A stretch of DNA of 64,000 nt from Pseudomonadota bacterium (GTDB lineage: Bacteria; Pseudomonadota; Gammaproteobacteria; Burkholderiales; Burkholderiaceae_C). A program made the position numbers and the translations under genes. The DNA is taken from assembly GCA_963205115.1 (NCBI GenBank), contig CAUJHV010000012.1:62001-126000 (forward strand), read 5' to 3'. The notes beneath the pieces are model-generated. The model ran no database searches and was not told the DNA's origin. It was given only the letters and a program-made list of their open reading frames with translations. Shown one piece after another: positions 7,671-17,100 of the stretch. Within the stretch, counting starts at the first letter, position 1. Each line of letters starts with the position of its first letter.

Positions 7671-8933
7671 CTAGAGCAGGCGGAAAGCCAGGATGGCCGT
7701 GAGGGTCGGCGGCAGCGCGGCGACGAAGAGCCACAGCGCGCTGATGGCCTGGTCCTCGAACTGGCCGCGCAGAATCGCGTAACCGGCAGGGTTCGGTGCA
7801 TTGGCGATGACCGTCAAGCCGCCGCCGGTGATGGCGCCGGCCACGACGGCGCGCTTGAATTCCTCGCTCAGCCCGTCGACCTGCGAGGCCAGGTAGGTCA
7901 GCGCCGCGTTGTCGGTGACGGCGGTCAGCGCCGTCGCGCCGACATACACCGAATCCGCGTCCAGGCTGCGCAGCAGCGACTCCAGCCACCACTGCTGCTG
8001 GCCGCCCAGGACGACCAGCCCGGCCAGGAAGAAGGCCACCAGCAGGCCTTCGCGCAGGATCAGCCGGTTCTGGTATTGCGGATAGGCGCTGGCAAATCCC
8101 ATGAAGAACAGGAACAGCCCCAGGAACACCGGCGGGTGGTGCGCGAAGCGGACGATGCCCGCCAGGAACAGCAGGTGGATCAGCAGCACGGCGCCCGGCA
8201 TGCGCGCGCGGGTATCGCCAGTGGTCTTGGGCGTGCCGAGCGCGGCGAGTTCGCGCCGGAACAGCAGCGACACCGCGGCCGCGTTGACGATCACCGCCAA
8301 CGCCATCTTCCAGCCGAAGTGCGTGAGCATGTAGGCCAGGTCCCAGTTCCACTTGCCGGCCACCATCAGCACCGGCGGCGCGGCGAAGGGCGTGAGCGAA
8401 CCGCCGATCGACACGTTGACAAACAGCACGCCCAGCGTGGCGTAGGCCAGGCGGCTCGACACACCCGCGGCATACAGCCGGTCGCGCAGCATCAGCGCGG
8501 CCAGGGTCATCGCGGCCGGTTCGGTGATGAACGAGCCCAGCAGCGGCACCAGCGACAGGCTCAGGAAATGGAAACCCAGCGCACTCGGCAGCGGCGCGAG
8601 TGCGGCGATGGTTTCCACCAGCCGGCGCGCCATGTGCAGCACCGATCGGCTGCCGGCCACGACCATGATGGCGAAGACGAACAGCGGCTCCGTGAAGTTG
8701 CGGCTGTCCAGGTAGGCCGTGGCCGCGCGGGTGTCGATCAGGATGGCCATGATGACCATCAGCACCATGGCCCAGAAGCCGAAGACGGCCTCGACCTCGC
8801 CCAGCAGGTGCCAGATGCCGGCGTGCCGCGGCCGTTCGTGCGCCAGGCGTTCGAAGTACTTGGTCGAGAAGGTGTGGACGATAGCGATCGCAAACACGAT
8901 CGCGGCGACCCATTGCATGGCGGTGGGGTTCAT
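7671..8933 (-). CDS. Putative Na+/H+ antiporter (PF07399-like)
   Basis: A polytopic membrane protein of about 420 residues with 10-12 hydrophobic segments. The N-terminal HTFSTKYFERLAHERPRHAG and the region TEPAAMTLAALMLRDRLY resemble the putative Na+/H+ antiporter family of proteobacteria, related to the ion-transporter superfamily that includes ArsB/NhaD. Internal segments NVSIGGSLTPFAAPPV and TDNAALTYLASQVDG look like the two re-entrant ion-binding repeats of that fold. The ATG at 8933 overlaps the preceding gene by ATGA, which decides it over the longer frame. Substrate is unproven. Confidence 0.75.
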   Translation of the reverse strand: MNPTAMQWVAAIVFAIAIVHTFSTKYFERLAHERPRHAGIWHLLGEVEAVFGFWAMVLMVIMAILIDTRAATAYLDSRNFTEPLFVFAIMVVAGSRSVLHMARRLVETIAALAPLPSALGFHFLSLSLVPLLGSFITEPAAMTLAALMLRDRLYAAGVSSRLAYATLGVLFVNVSIGGSLTPFAAPPVLMVAGKWNWDLAYMLTHFGWKMALAVIVNAAAVSLLFRRELAALGTPKTTGDTRARMPGAVLLIHLLFLAGIVRFAHHPPVFLGLFLFFMGFASAYPQYQNRLILREGLLVAFFLAGLVVLGGQQQWWLESLLRSLDADSVYVGATALTAVTDNAALTYLASQVDGLSEEFKRAVVAGAITGGGLTVIANAPNPAGYAILRGQFEDQAISALWLFVAALPPTLTAILAFRLL

Positions 8934-9298
8934 CGGCCGCCCCGATGGCGCAGTTGGTCGCGCAGGCCGCGGCGCAGCCGGTGCACATGGAAGGGGCCCA
9001 GCACGGCCACCAGCAGCGGCAGCGCCACGGCAAAGTTGACCAGCACCGCCAATGCGCGCGAGACCATGGACATCTCGGGCGCGCCGTATTTCGTCAGCGC
9101 GGTCACGGCCACCAGGCCCACGGCCATGCCGATGCATTCCAGGACATTCAGCGGCGTCTCGCCGGCGCGCTGCACCGCCTGCTCGCGCTCGTCCGGCGGG
9201 AACTGGCGCAATTCAGGCAGCAGGGCGGGCCACAGGCGTCTCACGGCCGTGCTGCCGGGCCGCTGGCAGGCCAGGACCCAAACGAGGGAGTGGGCCAT
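8930..9298 (-). CDS. Hypothetical membrane protein (122 aa)
   Basis: Starts MAHSLVWVLACQRPGS; a longer frame upstream has no homology-like character. It has an amphipathic N-terminal part (residues 1-55) and two hydrophobic helices (about 56-72 and 85-107), ending in a His/Arg-rich tail. It is translationally coupled to the antiporter by ATGA, so it is likely its partner or a regulator of the same process. Family not recognised. Confidence 0.6.
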   Translation of the reverse strand: MAHSLVWVLACQRPGSTAVRRLWPALLPELRQFPPDEREQAVQRAGETPLNVLECIGMAVGLVAVTALTKYGAPEMSMVSRALAVLVNFAVALPLLVAVLGPFHVHRLRRGLRDQLRHRGGR

Positions 9299-9483
9299 GT
9301 CACGCGGTGTCTCCTTCCATGCGCCGAGCGTAGGAAGAATCGGTGCCGCTGTGAATTCGCGCGCCAGCGTACGGGCGGGCCCGTACGGGCACGGCGCGTG
9401 GGCGGCAGCGGAAGACCGTGTGCGCGGGCGGTACGCCCGCACAATCCGCTAATCGTGCGAGTTAGCGTGTCGGGGTCGGGCCT

Positions 9484-10134
9484 TCAAGATCCGCTGTTGC
9501 GGTCGACCAGCCTGACGAGTTCGACCACGCTGCGCGCCCCGAGCTTTTCCAGCACGCGTGCCTTGTGGACCTCCACGGTGCGGTGGCTGATGCCCAATTC
9601 CTCGGCGATGCGCCGGTTGTGCAGGCCCTGCACGAGCAGCAGCATCACTTCGCGCTCGCGCGGTGACAAGGCGGGTGTGCCGCCCACCGGCGCGGCGCCT
9701 GGTGTCTGCGCGTGCGTGGCCTGCGGTGTCGGCGTGGCCGCATCGGCCGCGGCTGGCGCCGGGCCGCGCACGCGCGCCAGTCCGGCCTGCACGGCGCGCA
9801 GCAGCTGGTCGCTGTCGAAGGGCTTTTCGATGAAGTCCACGGCGTCGGCCATGAAGGCCTGGCGTGCGGCGGCCACGTCGCCGTGTGCCGTGACCACGAC
9901 CACAGCCAGCGGCAGTCCCTTCTCCTTCAGCCGGGCCTGCAGCTGCAGGCCGCTCATGCCCGACATGCGGATGTCGGCCACCACACAGCCGCGCCAGCCG
10001 GGCTGCAGTGCGCCGAGAAAATCCTCCGCGCTGGCGAAGGCCGCGCAGGCATGCCCGTGCAGGCTCAGCAGCAGCGTGAGTGCGTCCCGCACGGAAGGGT
10101 CGTCGTCGACGACGAATACGGTCTGTCGGTGCAT
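9484..10134 (-). CDS. FixJ/NarL-type response regulator
   Basis: A 216-residue two-domain regulator. The receiver domain (residues 1-120) has the acidic pair VVDDDPSV, the phospho-acceptor Asp in VVADIRMSGMSG, the Thr in VVVTAHGD and the Lys in IEKPF. An Ala/Pro/Thr-rich linker (about 125-150) leads to a LuxR-type helix-turn-helix (LSPREREVMLLLVQG, ISHRTVEVHKARVLEKL). The TAHGD and EKPFD motifs are typical of the FixJ subfamily. It lies 3 bases after the kinase gene, so the two form a cognate pair. Targets cannot be read from sequence. Confidence 0.92.
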   Translation of the reverse strand: MHRQTVFVVDDDPSVRDALTLLLSLHGHACAAFASAEDFLGALQPGWRGCVVADIRMSGMSGLQLQARLKEKGLPLAVVVVTAHGDVAAARQAFMADAVDFIEKPFDSDQLLRAVQAGLARVRGPAPAAADAATPTPQATHAQTPGAAPVGGTPALSPREREVMLLLVQGLHNRRIAEELGISHRTVEVHKARVLEKLGARSVVELVRLVDRNSGS

Positions 10135-10137
10135 GGT

Positions 10138-11775
10138 TCAGCGGCCCGCGGGCCGCGGCGCTTCATCGCGGTCCCGGGCGAGCGTAAAGCAGAAGTGGCC
10201 GCCCGGTCCTGGCTGGGCCCAGAGCCGCCCGCCGTGGGCCTCGACGATGGCCCGGCAGATGCCCAGTCCCACGCCCATCCCGCCGACCTTGCTGGACGAC
10301 CCGGGTTCGAAGACCGATTGCGCCTGCGCGGGGCCGAGGCCGCTGCCGCTGTCGAGCACGTCCACGCGCATGTCGGCCTCGTCTGATTCGACGCGCACCA
10401 CCACCTCGCCCGGCGCACCGCGCGCAGCCGCCGCATCCATCGCGTTGGCCACCAGGTTGCGCAGCACCACCTGGATCTGCACCTCGTCCACCCAGACCTC
10501 GGGCAGGTCGTCCGGCAGCTGCGCGTGCAGGCGGATCGATGAGGCCTCGGCGCGCCGCTGCTGCGCCTGCAGTTCCGCAGCCACCAGCGTGCCCATCTGA
10601 CAAGGCTGCAGCGTGGTCGCGCCGCTGCGGAAGAAGTCGCGCAGCCGCTTGACGACGTCCGCCGCGCGCCGCGCATCCATCGAGATGCGCCGCGTGACCT
10701 CGATCACCGTGGCCCAGCGCTCGGGCGTGGGTGGCGCGGCGTCGCCGACCAGCATCTCGCAGGTCTGCGCATAGGTCACCAGCGCCGTGAGCGGCTGGCT
10801 GAGTTCGTGGGCCAGCGCGGCGGACATCTGCCCGGCGGCAGCCAGGCGCAGGCTGCTGCGCAGTTCGGCATCGGCGCGCGCACGTTCGTCCACCGTCACG
10901 CCCAGCAGCAGGCCGGTCGTCGTGATGGAGGCCATCAGCAGCTGCAGCTCGACCACCAGCACGTCCTGGTGCGCACCGGCCTGCATCGCCACGATCAGGC
11001 CGACCTGGGTCAGGCCGGCCGACAGCACCGCGCCGGCGATGCCAAAGCGCATCGACGCCCAGATCACCGGCAAGAGCAGCAGGTAGGCATAGGCGAAGCT
11101 GCCGCGTCCGGTGCCGAACAACAGCAGCAGCAGCGCCACGATGGCCGCGGCCATCGCCCAGCAGGGCCACTGCCGCAGGGTGTGGATCAGCGTGGCCCGG
11201 CGCTGCGCATCCATGGCCACCAGCAGGATGGGCAGCGTCACCGTCATGCCCACCGCGTCCCCCACCCAGTAGCGCGCCAGTGCTGTCCACACCGGGTCGG
11301 CCGGCAGGATGCCGCCGGCCGCATAGGTGCCCACATACACGGCGCTGTTGAGCAGGGCGCCTGCGGCGATGATGGCCATGAACCAGGCCACGTCGCGCCC
11401 GTTCGACAGCCGCCAGCCGTCGCCCAGCTTGCGCTCCAGCGCGGCGGCCATCGCGAGGTAGCTGCAGGTCAGTGCGCTGGCGGCCAGCGCCACCACGACC
11501 AGCGCGCCCGGGATGCCGCGCACCAGCCACTCGGCCGCCAGCAGGCCGCCGACGACCACCCACCACAGCCGCCGGTCGGCCATCAGCAGCGCCACGGCCA
11601 GCGCGGGCTGCGGGTTCCAGGGCGTGATGTTCAGCCCCTGCAGCGGCCTTATGAAACTGGCCCAGTCCAGCACCAGGTAGACCACCACGTAGCCGGCCAC
11701 CACGGCCCAGGGCAGCGGCGTCAGCGCGGGCATGCGGGGCCGACGCGGGCGGCTGTCAGGCGGCGGTCGGACCAT
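10138..11775 (-). CDS. MASE1-domain sensor histidine kinase
   Basis: About 545 residues. Residues ~15-300 hold eight or so membrane helices of the MASE1 sensor type (WAVVAGYVVVYLVLDW, LLPVIWASMRFGIAGAV). A cytoplasmic kinase core follows: H-box AALAHELSQPLTALV, N-box LRNLVANAMDAAAA, and G-boxes DSGSGLGPAQ and GMGVGLGICRAIVEAHGG. The H-box and short linker resemble FixL/TodS-type HisKA kinases. ATG 11775 gives a short basic N terminus; ATG 11733 (MPALTPLPWAV) is equally possible and neither has a strong ribosome-binding site. It probably phosphorylates the adjacent FixJ-like regulator. The stimulus is unknown. Confidence 0.88.
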   Translation of the reverse strand: MVRPPPDSRPRRPRMPALTPLPWAVVAGYVVVYLVLDWASFIRPLQGLNITPWNPQPALAVALLMADRRLWWVVVGGLLAAEWLVRGIPGALVVVALAASALTCSYLAMAAALERKLGDGWRLSNGRDVAWFMAIIAAGALLNSAVYVGTYAAGGILPADPVWTALARYWVGDAVGMTVTLPILLVAMDAQRRATLIHTLRQWPCWAMAAAIVALLLLLFGTGRGSFAYAYLLLLPVIWASMRFGIAGAVLSAGLTQVGLIVAMQAGAHQDVLVVELQLLMASITTTGLLLGVTVDERARADAELRSSLRLAAAGQMSAALAHELSQPLTALVTYAQTCEMLVGDAAPPTPERWATVIEVTRRISMDARRAADVVKRLRDFFRSGATTLQPCQMGTLVAAELQAQQRRAEASSIRLHAQLPDDLPEVWVDEVQIQVVLRNLVANAMDAAAARGAPGEVVVRVESDEADMRVDVLDSGSGLGPAQAQSVFEPGSSSKVGGMGVGLGICRAIVEAHGGRLWAQPGPGGHFCFTLARDRDEAPRPAGR

Positions 11776-11880
11776 GGTGCATTCTGCGCCGGCACTGGGG
11801 AGGGGGGCGGGCTTGTCGCCGGTCGGCCGCCGCGGCGGCTGCGCGCCGGTGGCCGGTTGTCTACGCCCCACAGCGGGACT

Positions 11881-11909
11881 TTGACTTCCGCGGGCAGGCT
11901 CGACACACT
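11881..11909 (+). promoter_or_regulatory. Putative sigma70 promoter of the TIR-SLOG operon
   Basis: TTGACT, 17 bases, CACACT. Initiation about 7 bases beyond the -10 would fall at or next to the ATG at 11917, implying a leaderless or nearly leaderless transcript; no ribosome-binding site is seen before that ATG. Confidence 0.4.
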
Positions 11910-11916
11910 CCAGACC

Positions 11917-13110
11917 ATGGATCCGCTGCGCCTGTACGTTGTCTACGACCCTGCCTATCTCGCCGGACCCGAGTGGGTGCGCATGCTGTCGACGGTTTTC
12001 GGTCGGCTGGGCATGACTCGCGATGCCGTGGGTTTCGGCGTGCCGGTGATGCACCGTGCCGTTCCCTGGGGCGCGGACCAGCCGGGGCTGCCCGGTACGC
12101 AGCATCCGCGGCTGATCGATCTGGAGGCCGCCGAATCGAACTGCGTGCTGCTGCTGATGGACCCGGTCATGGCAGGTTTTCGCGAGGCCGCCTGGGCCGC
12201 CTGGATCGACGAGCTCGCCACGCGCATCCAGGCGCGCGGCGACAAGGACCTGCTGGTGCCCGTGGTGCTGTCGGACAGCTCGCCGTCGTTCTTCCACAAG
12301 CAGGCGATCCGCCCGGTATCGGCCGGCCTGCCGGTGGATGATTCCGGGCGCACGCGCATCCTCGTGCAGCTGCTCAACGCGATCCTCGTGCACCGCTTGC
12401 CGCCCGCGCGGCGCGATGCGCACGCGCCCGGCCACGGCATCTTCGTCTCGCATGCCAAGCGCGACGGCGCGGCCACGGCACGCCGCATCGTGGAGACCAT
12501 CGAACGTGTCAATGAAAGCCTGGGTCCGCGCTGCTTCTTCGACGCCGACAGCCTGCTGCCGGGCGAGGACTACCCGGCGCGCTTCGAAGCCGCCATCGGT
12601 GCCGGCAGCCTGCTGGCCTTGATGACCGACGCCTACCACGCGCGCCCCTGGTGCCGCTGGGAGCTGCTCACCGCCAAGCGCCTGGGCCGTCCCATCGTGG
12701 TGGCCGACCTCACCGCCGGCCGCATCGAGCGCACCTACCCGTACATGGGCAACGTGCCCACGCTGTGCGTCAACGCGGCCGGTGGCGACGACGAGGCCGA
12801 TCTCGGCGACGCCGAGGTCGAACGGCTGACGCTGGCGCTGCTGACCGAAGCCCTGCGCGTGGACCTGTGGCAGACGCTGGCGGCGCGGCAGTTGCGCGGC
12901 CGCGCGGTGTGCCTGCTGGCGCGCCCGCCGGAGCTGGTGGACCTGATCGGCGGCGCGGTCACGGCAGATGCCGCGGCCGCCGCCGGCGGCGACCCGCAGT
13001 GGGTGGTCTATCCCGATCCGCCGCTGACCACCGAAGAAGCCGAACTCCTGCAGCGCGCCGCGCCGCATCACCTGCTGTTGAGCCTGAGCCAGGCCCGCGC
13101 CCGCCTATGA
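11917..13110 (+). CDS. TIR-domain protein with N-terminal TIR-like sensor region
   Basis: A soluble protein of 397 residues. A TIR domain occupies residues ~172-290: GIFVSHAKRDG (box 1), CFFDADSLLPGEDY, and PWCRWELLTAK, which holds the WCxxE catalytic motif (Trp245, Cys246, Glu249). Residues 1-165 look like a second, degenerate flavodoxin-like fold (LRLYVVYDPAYL, CVLLLMDPVMAG, LLVPVVLSDSSPSF). A C-terminal region of ~100 residues follows. Bacterial TIR domains with this Glu cleave NAD+ and often make cyclic-ADPR-type signals in anti-phage systems. It overlaps the SLOG gene by ATGA, so the two act together. Enzyme activity is inferred. Confidence 0.8.
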   Translation: MDPLRLYVVYDPAYLAGPEWVRMLSTVFGRLGMTRDAVGFGVPVMHRAVPWGADQPGLPGTQHPRLIDLEAAESNCVLLLMDPVMAGFREAAWAAWIDELATRIQARGDKDLLVPVVLSDSSPSFFHKQAIRPVSAGLPVDDSGRTRILVQLLNAILVHRLPPARRDAHAPGHGIFVSHAKRDGAATARRIVETIERVNESLGPRCFFDADSLLPGEDYPARFEAAIGAGSLLALMTDAYHARPWCRWELLTAKRLGRPIVVADLTAGRIERTYPYMGNVPTLCVNAAGGDDEADLGDAEVERLTLALLTEALRVDLWQTLAARQLRGRAVCLLARPPELVDLIGGAVTADAAAAAGGDPQWVVYPDPPLTTEEAELLQRAAPHHLLLSLSQARARL

Positions 13111-14084
13111 CCGCCACCCCACGCCCCGCTGCTGCCGGCCAGCGATTTGCCGGCCGCCTGATCGCGGTGTCCGTATCCGAGGCCGAGGACCTGTCCGTCC
13201 TCGGGATGCCCGCCGACATGATGGACCAGGCCCTGCAGGCCTTGCTGGTGCCGCTGGTGGCCGAGGGTGCGCGCGTGGCCTACGGCGGCCGCATCGAGCA
13301 TGCGCACAACCTCACCCTGGTGATCTCCGACCAGCTGGGCGAGGCCTACCGGCGGATGGACCAGAAGCCCGGCAGCCGGCCCTTTGTGCATATCGTGGCC
13401 CAGAACCGCTGGCTCACGACCACACCCGCCGTGCGCTTCGAACACCTGCAGCGCCTGGCGCCCTACGGCGAGATCTGGGTCACCGGTGGGAATGGCGTGA
13501 TCGCCACCTTCGCGGCGGCCGCGCAGCAGCGCCCGGATGTCGCCGCGTGTGTGGGCTGCGGCCTGGGGGCATCCGCCGCGCTCGAAACCGGCCAGGGGGC
13601 CGCCGCGCTGGTGCGCATGGCCGCGCAGGCGGCGGTGGAAAGCGCACCGACGGTGACGGCCGAAGCAAGCTTCACGCACATGCGCACGCAGATGGCCGCG
13701 CTGTGCGATGCCCGGCTGCTGGTGGGCGGCCGCAAGACGGGCTTTGTCGGGATGATCTCCGGCGTGTGCGAAGAGGCGCTGCGGACCATCGACGCGGGCA
13801 AGCCCGTGGTGGTGCTGGGTGGCTTTGGCGGCGCCGCGCGCGACGTCGCCGAGGCGCTGGGTCTGGTCGATGCGGGTTTCTGCGTGCCGCGCAAGCCGGG
13901 CCAGGACCCGGAGGGCCGCTACGAGGCCGGGCTGCAGGCGCTGCGCGAGGCGCGCGGGCGGTTCGAGGCGCTGTTCAGCCCGTCGCAGCTGGCCCTGGCG
14001 CGTGAGGTGGCGGCCAGCGAAAGCCTGGCCGAAGCGACGATCGTCGCCACGGGGCTGCTGGCCGACCGGCTGGCCTCGCGCTGA
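13107..14084 (+). CDS. SLOG-domain nucleotide-sensing protein
   Basis: A soluble protein of 325 residues starting inside the TIR stop codon. The fold signature is that of SLOG (SMF/DprA-LOG) Rossmann-like domains: GARVAYGGRIEHAHNL, ARLLVGGRKTGFVGMISGV, EEALRTIDAGKPVVVLGGFGG and DVAEALGL. SLOG domains bind or process NAD-derived and other nucleotides. In type I Thoeris the ThsA SLOG domain binds the signal made by a TIR enzyme. Here no SIR2, nuclease or membrane domain is fused and no third operon gene follows, so either this protein is the responder in an unknown way or the effector lies elsewhere. recC starts 104 bases downstream on the same strand. Confidence 0.75.
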   Translation: MTATPRPAAAGQRFAGRLIAVSVSEAEDLSVLGMPADMMDQALQALLVPLVAEGARVAYGGRIEHAHNLTLVISDQLGEAYRRMDQKPGSRPFVHIVAQNRWLTTTPAVRFEHLQRLAPYGEIWVTGGNGVIATFAAAAQQRPDVAACVGCGLGASAALETGQGAAALVRMAAQAAVESAPTVTAEASFTHMRTQMAALCDARLLVGGRKTGFVGMISGVCEEALRTIDAGKPVVVLGGFGGAARDVAEALGLVDAGFCVPRKPGQDPEGRYEAGLQALREARGRFEALFSPSQLALAREVAASESLAEATIVATGLLADRLASR

Positions 14085-14188
14085 GCGCCGCGCGACCCGT
14101 CGCCTCGGGCCCTGGCCGCGCGCCGGGCGAGCCGCCGCGCATGCGGTAGCCTCGGGTTCCCACCACTTCCGCGCATGCCTCTTCCGCT

Positions 14189-17100
14189 GTGACTCCCGGC
14201 CTGCTCGTCCTGCATGGCAACCAAGTCGAGTCGCTGGCCCGCGCCGTCATGGCCTGGCTGGCGGTGCACCCCTTGCCGGGCCTGCAGGAAGAGATCGTGC
14301 TGGTGCCCAGCATCGGCATGGCCGAGTGGTTCAAGATGGAGCTGGCGCAGGTGCAGGGCATCTGCGCGGCCACGCGCGTGGAGCTGCCGGCGCGTTTCCT
14401 GTGGCGCAGCTACCGCGCGGTGCTGGGTGCTGCGGCCGTGCCGCGGCAATCCGCGCTGGACAAGCTGCCCGCGAGCTGGCGCCTGATGCAGGGCATGCCG
14501 GGCTGGCTGCAGGCGCACGCCGGCGAGCCGGGCTGGGCCGCGCTGGAGGCGGCGTGGTCGGATGCCGATGCCGTGCGCCGCCTGCAATGGGCGCAGCGTG
14601 TGGCCGACCTGTTCGACCAGTACCAGGTCTACCGCAGCGACTGGCTGGACGACTGGGAAGCCGGTCACGACCGCCTGTCCCAGCCGCACCGCGCGCCGCC
14701 GGGGAACCTCTTGCCCGTTCCGGACGACCAGCGCTGGCAGCCCGCGTTGTGGCGTGCCTTGCTGCAAGGCCTGAACCCGACCGAGCGCGCCGGCATCCGC
14801 GCGCATGTGCACCGCCGCTTCGTCGCGCAGCTGCAGGGCGAATCCGGCGCCGCGGCCTGCGAGCGGCTGCCCAGCCGGCTGGTGCTCTTTGGCAGCACGC
14901 ACCTGCCGCAGCAGACTTTCGAGGCGCTGGTCGCGCTCTCCGCGCACCGGCCCGTGCTGCTGGCCGTGCCCAACCCCTGCCGCTTCCACTGGGCCGACCT
15001 GATCGAAGGCCGCGAGTGGCTGGCGGCCGCGCAGCGCCGCCACCCTTTGCGCCAGGGCCGCGAGCTGGCGCAGCTGCCGCTGGAATCGCTGCACGCCTAC
15101 GGCCATCCGCTGCTGGCTGCCTGGGGCCGACAGGCGCGGGATTTCATCCGCCAGCTCGATGCGGTCGACGAGACGGCACAGCGCCAGGAAAGCGCCGGCT
15201 TCGCCCGCGTGGACCTGTTCGAGGAGGCGCCGGGCGACACCTTGCTCGCCCAGGTACAGGCCTGCATCCGCGACCTGGTCCCGCTGGCCGAACACGCCGG
15301 CCAGCCGCCGCTGCCGGCGGATGACCGGTCCATCGCCTTCCACGTCGCGCACAGCGCGCAGCGCGAGGTCGAGATCCTGCACGACCAGCTGCTGCACCTG
15401 CTGGCGCACCCGCCCGGTGGCGATCCGCTGCAGCCGCGCGACATCGTCGTGATGGTGCCGGACATCGACACCTTCGCGCCCGCCATCCGTGCGGTCTTCG
15501 GCGGCCTGCCGCGCCACCACCCGCGCTACATCCCGTGGTCCGTGGTGGACCTTCGCGAGCGCGGCCACCACCCGGTGCTGGTGGCGCTGGAATGGCTGCT
15601 GCGCATCCGCGAGCAGCGCGTGAGCAGCAGCGAACTGCGCGACCTGCTGGACGTGCCGGCCATCGCCGCCCAGGTGGGCTTGCCGCCCGAAGAGGCGCTG
15701 GACGTGCTGCGCCAGGCCGAGGAGGCCGGCGCGCGCTGGGGGCTGCATGCGCCGCAGCGCGAGGCGCTGGGCCTGCCCGGCTGCGAAGGGCTGAATACCT
15801 GGCGCTTCGCGCTGCAGCGGCTGCTGCTGGGTTTTGCCGCGGGCGCGTCGGGCAGCGGCTTCGACGGCCTGGAGCCGCAGGGCGACATCGGCGGGCTCGA
15901 GGCGGGTGACATCGGCCTGCTGGACGATTGGCTGCGTCGGCTGCAGGATTGGTGGACGGTGGCCGGCGAGATGCGCCAGCCCGAGGCCTGGGCGCAGCAC
16001 GCGCGCGATCTGCTGCAGCAGGCCTTCGTCGCCGACGACACGCCCACACGCAGTTTGCTGGCCGCGCTGGACGATGCGCTCAGCGCCTGGCTGGACGCCT
16101 GTGCCTCGGCCGGCTTCGACGAGGCCGTGGGCGTGGAGGTGCTGCGCGAGGCCTGGCTGGCGAGCTTCGACGAGCCCGGCACCAACGCGCGCTTCAAGGC
16201 CGGCGGCGTGACCTTCGCGACGCTGCTGCCGCTGCGTGCCATTCCGTTCGAGGTGGTCTGTCTGCTGGGCATGAACGAAGGCGACTACCCGCGCCAGGGT
16301 GGTCGCAACGACATGGACCTGATGGCGCTGCCCGGTGCGGCGCGCGCCGGCGACCGCTCGCGCCGACACGACGACCGCCAGCTGATGCTGGACGCGCTGC
16401 TGGCCGCGCGCCGCACGCTCTACATCAGCTGGGTGGGCCGCAGCGTGCGCGACAACCAGCCGCAGCCGCCCTCCGTGCTGGTGGCGCAACTGCGCGACTA
16501 CCTGGACGCCGGTTGGGGCCCCGGCACGGTGGCCGCGCGCACGACCGAACACCCCTTGCAGCCCTTCAGCCGCCGGTATTTCGAGCAGCGGACAGGGGGC
16601 GCCGCATCCGGCGAACAGCGGCCGTCGGCGGCCGGGTCGGACGGTTTGTTGACCTATGCCACCGAGTGGCGCGAGGCCTTGCAGGCGGCGCCAGGGGCCG
16701 CGTCGGGCGAGGCCGGGCCGGCATCCGGGGCCGCTGCGCCGTCTGCCGGCGAAGCAGAGGACACATCGACCCGGCCGGCCACGACGCCGGATGACGGCGA
16801 CTGGGACCTGGGCGCGCTGACGCGCTTCGTCACGCAGCCGGTCACCGCCTTCATGCGCACGCGGTTGCAGGTGGATCTGGACCTGGGCCTAGAGGCCTCG
16901 GCCGACGAAGAACCTTTCGACGTGAGCGGCGGGCTGGCGCGCTGGGCGCTGGTGGACGCCGTGTGCCGCGAGGTGCAGGCGTCGCTGGGGCCGCCTGGCA
17001 GCGCCGCGTCGATTCCGGCGCTCGTCGCGGCGGCGGTCGAGCGCCTGCGGCGCGCCGGCGCCTTGCCGCTGGGCCGCCCCGGCGCCGAAGCCGCGCAGGC

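Noticed and set aside
11776..13071. Minus-strand extension upstream of the histidine kinase, giving a 977-codon frame
   Set aside because: The extension runs antisense to the TIR gene; the kinase starts at 11775 or 11733 where the membrane domain begins.
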